Assembly (NCBI RefSeq): GCF_001306035.1
Contig: NZ_LGCM01000065.1
Coordinates: 1 to 64,000 of the forward strand
DNA: 64,000 nt
Source of the DNA: Levilinea saccharolytica
Lineage (GTDB): Bacteria > Chloroflexota > Anaerolineae > Anaerolineales > Anaerolineaceae
Reading direction: 5' to 3'
Both the position numbers and the translations under genes were made by a program. How positions within the stretch are numbered: position 1 is the first letter of the stretch; every line of letters starts with the position of its first letter. The notes under the pieces are model-generated. The model was given only the letters and a program-made list of their open reading frames with translations. It was not told where the DNA came from and ran no database searches. Shown in pieces: positions 59,940 through 64,000 of this stretch.

Positions 59940-60584
59940 TTAATCTTTGGATGAAGGGGCTTTGACCAGCTGGACGGATTTGGGCTTGGGCTGCGGGAAA
60001 AACAGGCGGGCAGCCCACGGGCCCAGGCTGCAGGCCGCCAATCCCACCAACAGCCCCGCGGCCAGGTCTAAGAGATAATGCTGATGGGTGAAGAGGGTGG
60101 ACAGCAGGATGACCACCACCACCGCCGGGAACAGGCCGCGCACTTTGGGGAACCAGCGCCGCCCGTAGTAGGCCAATACGGTGGTCATGTACACATGGCC
60201 GGAGGGCAGGGCGTTGTAGGCCCCGTCGTTGGCGTAAATCCAGCGCAGCAGATCGGCGGCCCAGCCCTGGGCGGTGACTTCGGGGCGGATGACGTAGGTG
60301 GGAAAGAGGGTGAAGGTCACAATGCCAGCCAGGGAGGCGATGAGGATGGAGGCCACCAGGGCCGCCAGCTCTTCATCTTTGGCGAAGAACACCGCCCAGG
60401 CGATGGCCAATGGCCAGCAGGCCACAATCAGCAGGTAGGGCACAGCCCACACCGGCCAGAGGGGGATGTAAGCATCCAGGGGGACAAAGGGGGCAATGCC
60501 GCCGGTGGACAGGCGGTTCAGAGGGACGTAGAGCAGCTGGATGCAGGTCAGGCATCCCAAGAGAATGCGGGTAGATGTTTTCAT
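59940..60584 (-). CDS. PAP2 superfamily membrane phosphatase
   Basis: The 214-residue protein has about six helices and the PAP2 motifs NALPSGHVYMTTV (motif 2) and THQHYLLDLAAG (motif 3 with its His and Asp). Motif 1 (KxxxxxxRP) is only partly recognisable near VIRPEVTAQGW. These enzymes dephosphorylate membrane lipids such as phosphatidic acid or undecaprenyl diphosphate. The ATG at 60584 follows AGGAGCATAT; a longer frame upstream lacks a site. The neighbouring lipid kinase-like gene makes lipid phosphate metabolism plausible. Confidence 0.8.
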   Translation of the reverse strand: MKTSTRILLGCLTCIQLLYVPLNRLSTGGIAPFVPLDAYIPLWPVWAVPYLLIVACWPLAIAWAVFFAKDEELAALVASILIASLAGIVTFTLFPTYVIRPEVTAQGWAADLLRWIYANDGAYNALPSGHVYMTTVLAYYGRRWFPKVRGLFPAVVVVILLSTLFTHQHYLLDLAAGLLVGLAACSLGPWAARLFFPQPKPKSVQLVKAPSSKD

Positions 60585-61003
60585 ATATGCTCCTATGCAG
60601 CCATAACGATATACGTCCAAAGGGGCGCACAGGTTGCAAAATTATACCCGGCTTTGCGGCGGCGCGCGCGGGCGGCCCAAAGACTGGTCAACTGTCCAGG
60701 CGGCCGCGGCCCGCGGCGGGTTGACCTGGGTGCTATAATGGGAGTAGACGCGCTCCTGTGAGTGAAAGAGAATTCTTATGTCTGCGCAAAATAAGATGTT
60801 AACGCGTTTGTACTGGATCTTGTTGGCCACCGTTCGCCCCGACCGGACCAACCGGCGTTTTGGTGCACACCGCTTTACCTGACGGCTCTCATCCGATTGA
60901 CCCACAATTGAGTGAAAACGAACAGCCTCTGACCCCCAGCGGGCTGGTTTGGTTTTCTGCGATGAATCGGAATTCTACGTGGATGAGAAACGTGAGGAAT
61001 CTC
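60585..61003. other. Intergenic region before the SMR gene
   Basis: A TATAAT at 60734-60739 is visible without a properly spaced -35. A 34-codon frame (60778-60882, starting MSAQNKMLTRLYW) has a weak ribosome binding site and no known match; I do not count it as a gene. No guanidine riboswitch was recognised. Confidence 0.4.
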
Positions 61004-61333
61004 ATGGGTACCAGCTGGTTAGTTTTGTTTGTGGGGATCGTCTTTGAAGTGGGCGCCTCCATTTGCTTGAAATTATCACAGGGCTTCACCCGGCCGCTGC
61101 CTTCGGTGCTGATCTTCGTGCTGATGGGCCTGAGCCTGGCCTGCGACGCCGTGGCGGTGAAAAAACTGGATGTGAGCGTGGCCTATGCGGTTTGGGCCTC
61201 GGTGGGTACGGCGATGGTCACCTTGATCGGCATTTTCCTGTTCAAGGAACCGGCGCATTGGCTGAAATTCGCCTCGCTGGCGTTAATTGTGTTGGGCGTG
61301 GTGGGGCTGGCCTTTTCCAGCGGGCAGCATTAA
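61004..61333 (+). CDS. SMR family multidrug efflux protein
   Basis: The 109-residue protein has four membrane helices. The essential Glu is in VGIVFEVGASICLKLSQGFTR; helix 3 has DVSVAYAVWASVGTAMVTLIG, and helix 4 follows EPAHWLK. This matches the EmrE/QacE branch, an antiparallel dimer that exchanges drugs or organic cations for protons. The ATG at 61004 follows GTGAGGAATCTC; a longer upstream frame is unlikely. A guanidinium (Gdx) specificity is not excluded. Confidence 0.88.
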   Translation: MGTSWLVLFVGIVFEVGASICLKLSQGFTRPLPSVLIFVLMGLSLACDAVAVKKLDVSVAYAVWASVGTAMVTLIGIFLFKEPAHWLKFASLALIVLGVVGLAFSSGQH

Positions 61334-61357
61334 ACCGCGCTCCCGCCCTCTGCGCTT

Positions 61358-61385
61358 GCCCCTCCCCTGGGAATGGGGGAGGGGC
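61358..61385. repeat. Palindrome GCCCCTCCCC/GGGGAGGGGC
   Basis: A 10-bp stem with an 8-base loop lies 25 bases after the SMR gene. It has no T-run on either strand, so it looks more like a dispersed palindrome than an intrinsic terminator. Confidence 0.5.
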
Positions 61386-61401
61386 GAGCCGGGCTGTGCG
61401 T

Positions 61402-61431
61402 TTGAAAGGGGCTTGACGACCTTTTTATAAT
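61402..61431 (+). promoter_or_regulatory. Promoter of the DUF6958 gene
   Basis: TTGAAA (61402-61407) and TATAAT (61426-61431) are 18 bases apart, 37 bases before the ATG. Confidence 0.65.
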
Positions 61432-61468
61432 TAAGGTGAAGGCGCACGCACAGCCAGGAGGCGGCGAA

Positions 61469-61771
61469 ATGGAAGATAAGATTGTCACGCTGCACCCCCA
61501 GGGTTTGAAGGGTGTCCACATCAGCCGGGCCAAATATGAACAGATGCGCGCGGTCATCCTGCAATCCCTGGCGGATCTGGGCCCGCAAACCTACCGCCAG
61601 CTGGCCATTGTGGTGGAGCAGAAGCTGCGCGGACGCTTTGGGGGTTCCATCCCCTGGTATTACACCGCCGTCAAGCTGGATCTGGAAACCCGCGGCGAAA
61701 TCCTGTGCACGCGCAAGGGGGGCAGCGAACAGCTGCTGCGATTGGGCGCGCGCCATGCTGCGGTGCAGTAA
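61469..61771 (+). CDS. DUF6958 winged-helix-like protein
   Basis: The 100-residue protein contains VHISRAKYEQMRAVILQSLADLGPQTYRQLAIVVEQKL and SIPWYYTAVKLDLETRGEILC, a helix-turn-helix with a C-terminal wing. The family is uncharacterised and may regulate transcription. A clear AGGAGG precedes the ATG at 61469. It is a single gene; the hairpin behind it serves mainly the opposite strand. Confidence 0.72.
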   Translation: MEDKIVTLHPQGLKGVHISRAKYEQMRAVILQSLADLGPQTYRQLAIVVEQKLRGRFGGSIPWYYTAVKLDLETRGEILCTRKGGSEQLLRLGARHAAVQ

Positions 61772-61772
61772 T

Positions 61773-61799
61773 AAAAAAAGCGCCGCGGTCCGCGGCGCT
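61773..61799 (-). terminator. Terminator of the DsbA-like gene
   Basis: On the minus strand AGCGCCGC and GCGGCGCT form a stem around GGACC, followed by TTTTTTTATT. It may also work for the plus-strand gene through the same stem. Confidence 0.88.
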
Positions 61800-61822
61800 C
61801 GGTTTGCACACAGAGGGGAATA

Positions 61823-62527
61823 TCAGGGAACCGACAGCAGGGCCTGGTTGATGGTGGACAGCAGCTGATCTTTGTAGACCACTTTGCCGCCGATGATGAA
61901 GGCAGGCGTGCCCTCGACCCCACCCGACCGCGCCTCGGCGAAGTTCTGGGTGGCCTTTTTATCGTAGGTGCGGTTCTTCAGGCAGCTTTCAAAGCTTTTA
62001 CGCTCCAGCCCCAGAGCCTCGGCGTAATCGGCCAATCGGGCGGCGGAATAGGTTTCGCTGCGGTTGCCGTCCAGGTTGAGGAAGATCACATCACGGTATT
62101 CAAAGAATTTGCCCTGATCCGCGGCGCAGTAGGCGGCCTCGGAGACGGTTTCCGAAATGGGCCCAAACATATCCACCGGCATGTAGGTGAAATACACCTT
62201 GCCTTCTTCCACATACTGCAGCAGGGCGGATTCTTCTTCCAGGGCGAAAGTCTTGCAGTGAATACATTGGAAGTCGGAATATTCCACCACTTTAACAGGC
62301 GCGTTGGGGTCGCCCAGGGAGTTTTGGTTTGAGGCGGTATAGGCGATGCCGTGGGTGGTGATCTGCGCGCGGGCGCTGTTTTGACGCTGGATCTGGGGGA
62401 TGATCAGCGCAGCGGCCACAATCACCACCAGGAAGGTGATGATGGCGATCAGGGTGAGCGTCTCACGCGTTTGCTGGCGGCGGCGGTCGATTTGGGTTTG
62501 CTGGCGTTTATCTTTGGTGCGGCTCAT
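61823..62527 (-). CDS. Membrane-anchored DsbA-like thioredoxin-fold protein
   Basis: The 234-residue protein has a basic N-terminus, one membrane helix (about residues 24-46) and a thioredoxin-like domain. The CxxC site is in EYSDFQCIHCKTFALEEE; the cis-Pro appears in GGVEGTPAFIIGGKVV. This matches the DsbA/Thioredoxin_4 group, which forms or repairs disulfides outside the membrane. The promoter lies at 62567-62595 on the minus strand and AAGGAGGAA precedes the start. Confidence 0.85.
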   Translation of the reverse strand: MSRTKDKRQQTQIDRRRQQTRETLTLIAIITFLVVIVAAALIIPQIQRQNSARAQITTHGIAYTASNQNSLGDPNAPVKVVEYSDFQCIHCKTFALEEESALLQYVEEGKVYFTYMPVDMFGPISETVSEAAYCAADQGKFFEYRDVIFLNLDGNRSETYSAARLADYAEALGLERKSFESCLKNRTYDKKATQNFAEARSGGVEGTPAFIIGGKVVYKDQLLSTINQALLSVP

Positions 62528-62566
62528 CGGTCAGTTCCTCCTTGTCGAACAGTGACGATGCCCCGA

Positions 62567-62595
62567 ATTGTGCCATAGTGGAGGGGTTTTGTAAA
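62567..62595 (-). promoter_or_regulatory. Promoter of the DsbA-like gene
   Basis: On the minus strand TTTACA (62595-62590) and CACAAT (62572-62567) are 17 bases apart, with TGG before the -10 hexamer (extended type). Confidence 0.6.
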
Positions 62596-62606
62596 GAAAG
62601 TGTTTT

Positions 62607-63467
62607 TTAACCTTCGGATGGAGGTTCGGTGTAGACGAAAACAGGGAAGCGGTCGCCGGTTTCGCGGAAGCCCGCGCGGTGGTAGAGGGACAGGGAGGCG
62701 TGGTTGTCGGACTGGGTGTTCACCGTCAGCCGCCAGACGCCGCGGTTTTGATAGTGGGTTTGCAGCTCGCCCAGCAGGGTCGCGCCGATGCCGCGCCGTT
62801 GAAGGTCTGGGCGCACAGCCAGACGGGCCAGGTGGGCGGCATAGGAGGTGTGCGTGCTGATCTGGTAGCCCACGGGCTGCCCGTCCAACCAGGCCAGGGT
62901 GGCGTACCCGGCCTGGCGAAAGCAGCGTTCCAGCGAATCGGCTGAAAGCTGCCACAGGCTGCCAAAAGCCTGCTGATCCAGTTCCAGCACGGCAGGCAGA
63001 TCCGTTAGACGTATGAGCTCCACGTGCACCTCTCCCTGCGCGGCGGCGATGGGGGGCACGCGCTGATTCCATTCCAACACGACGATGTCCTGGGTTTTGT
63101 GCAGACCCACCCCAGGGGCCAGGTCGGCCATCCATTCATACAGAGCCAGCAACGCCAGGGTGGGGCGCGGTTCGGGCAGGGCCTGCCGGGCGGCTGTGAA
63201 CAGCTGCTCCCAGGCTGGACGCAGATGGCTTTCTTCCGCGCAGGCGAAGACCCGTACCCAGGCAACGCCAGGAGGGTCCTGGGGGCAGCCCAGAACAGCC
63301 CGGATGCCGGCGGAGTCTTCCAACAAGTAAAAAGGCTGGAAGCCCAGCCAATCCAGGGTGGGGCGCCAATCCAGGTGGCGGTGGACATAGGCCTGCACCT
63401 GAAGAAAGCGCGCCAGAGCGGGGTAATCGGCGAGGGTGGCTTGCCGCAGGCTCCAGGAGTCCATCAA
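62607..63467 (-). CDS. GNAT family N-acetyltransferase
   Basis: The 286-residue protein appears to have two GNAT halves. The C-terminal half has the acetyl-CoA site LAVRPDLQRRGIGATLLGEL (the Q/R-x-x-G-x-G/A motif) and ends in the SLSLYHRAGFRETGDR strand. The N-terminal half is diverged. Substrate is unknown. The TPR gene lies upstream by seven bases on the same strand, so they are probably co-transcribed. Confidence 0.78.
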   Translation of the reverse strand: MMDSWSLRQATLADYPALARFLQVQAYVHRHLDWRPTLDWLGFQPFYLLEDSAGIRAVLGCPQDPPGVAWVRVFACAEESHLRPAWEQLFTAARQALPEPRPTLALLALYEWMADLAPGVGLHKTQDIVVLEWNQRVPPIAAAQGEVHVELIRLTDLPAVLELDQQAFGSLWQLSADSLERCFRQAGYATLAWLDGQPVGYQISTHTSYAAHLARLAVRPDLQRRGIGATLLGELQTHYQNRGVWRLTVNTQSDNHASLSLYHRAGFRETGDRFPVFVYTEPPSEG

Positions 63468-63474
63468 GGCCTTT

Positions 63475-63993
63475 TTAAGATTTGAGCATTCGGAAGGGGA
63501 CCTTCAGCAGCGACTTGAGCAGACGTTCGCGCAGGCTGAGGTGTTTTTGGTTTTCCAGGGCAATTTGCATGGACGCCATGGCTTCCATGCGTTTACCGGT
63601 GCGCATTTGCAGAGCAGAGAGGCTTTTTAGCACTACGGCGCGCAGCTCCGGCTGCCCGGCTTGCTTGAGTGCGTCGCTGGAACGCTGGTAGCGGGACAGG
63701 GCTTCATCCGTCTGCCCCAGGGCTTCTAAGGCGGCGGCCTGGTTGCCCAGGGCCAGCCCCTGGCGGCGGAAGTCCTGTTGGGCGGCGAAAACGGCGTCGC
63801 TGCCTTCGGCGCTGCGCAGGGCGCGGGCGGCATCCCCGGCCTGCAGGCTGGCCACGCTGACATTGTTCCACATCTCTGCCGCGTCCAGCGCCTGACCTTG
63901 CGCATCCAGGGCGCGGGCGGCCTGTTCAAACAAATCGGCGGCCAGAGAAAACTGGCCTTCGCGGTAGGCGTTTTGGGCCTGGTCGTTCAACAC
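63475..63993 (-). CDS. TPR-like helical repeat protein, possibly truncated by the window edge
   Basis: The visible 172 residues form helical repeats: AYREGQFSLAADLFEQAARALDAQG, AEMWNNVSVASLQAGDAARAL and ALGNQAAALEALGQTDEALSRYQ. A basic, Leu-rich tail follows (LRERLLKSLLKVPFRM). A GTG at 63993 may be the start, but the frame stays open to the window end at 64000, so the protein may be longer. No function beyond a protein-binding scaffold can be suggested. Confidence 0.6.
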   Translation of the reverse strand: MLNDQAQNAYREGQFSLAADLFEQAARALDAQGQALDAAEMWNNVSVASLQAGDAARALRSAEGSDAVFAAQQDFRRQGLALGNQAAALEALGQTDEALSRYQRSSDALKQAGQPELRAVVLKSLSALQMRTGKRMEAMASMQIALENQKHLSLRERLLKSLLKVPFRMLKS

Positions 63994-64000
63994 GGCGGGA

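Noticed and set aside
60778-60882. 34-codon open frame upstream of the SMR gene
   Set aside because: Weak ribosome binding site, no family resemblance, and composition does not distinguish it from chance.

Overview
The window is 64 kb of GC-rich chromosome, interrupted by a few AT-rich islands. Gene content suggests a monoderm-like bacterium of the Chloroflexota, most likely an Anaerolineae relative. The pointers are DUF6159, DUF4386, CGNR and AIM24 proteins, several lipoproteins with lamin-G-like or PQQ-propeller folds, an insertase operon without dnaA, and dispersed palindromes of a kind common in that phylum. The assignment is an inference from gene content; no 16S gene is present.

Layout. 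1-1550: tail of a membrane glycosyltransferase-like gene, a tRNA-Met(CAU), then a striking tandem array made of the tRNA 3' end, and a second GC-rich minisatellite. 1.6-8 kb: lactate-type permease, apolipoprotein N-acyltransferase-like protein with a PadR regulator, cytidine deaminase-like protein, HEAT-repeat protein, GGDEF/HD-GYP protein. 8.3-10.3 kb: tRNA-Gly followed by an AT-rich BglII-like restriction-modification island. 10.3-23 kb: core metabolism and RNA modification (PatB/MalY, RlmI-like, ProC, MtaB, GH13 glucosidase, lactate dehydrogenase, CrtI-like desaturase). 23-26.4 kb: KimA-type potassium importer with two TrkA/RCK proteins. 26.5-30.2 kb: rpmH-rnpA-yidD-(PQQ lipoprotein)-yidC-jag. 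30.3-39.6 kb: pyrimidine nucleoside phosphorylase, a cell-envelope operon (glycosyltransferase, FkbM methyltransferase, L,D-transpeptidase), and a T-box-controlled methyltransferase-ileS unit followed by an AIM24 protein.

39.6-43.8 kb is accessory DNA. It holds two AT-rich minus-strand genes separated by an attC-like palindrome (integron-cassette-like), one of them carrying a HEPN-type RNase motif, then a field of short palindromic repeats and an AT-rich polytopic glycosyltransferase-like gene. 43.8-48 kb: CGNR regulator divergent from a DUF4386/oxidoreductase unit, then small lipoprotein, DUF3795 and membrane genes. 48.4-50 kb: glycosyltransferase and DUF123 gene.

49.9-55.1 kb is a complete thiamine salvage operon: promoter, TPP riboswitch, thiN, thiB, thiP, thiQ and a DUF402 phosphohydrolase-like gene. 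55.5-57.7 kb is a cobamide salvage/remodelling operon (cobS, a CbiR-like TIM barrel, cobU). The rest holds a lipid-kinase-like gene, an M24 peptidase, PAP2 phosphatase, an SMR exporter, a DUF6958 protein, a DsbA-like protein, a GNAT acetyltransferase and a TPR protein cut by the window end.

All coordinates, motifs and promoter spacings were read by eye. Family names come from recognition of motifs and not from database searches.
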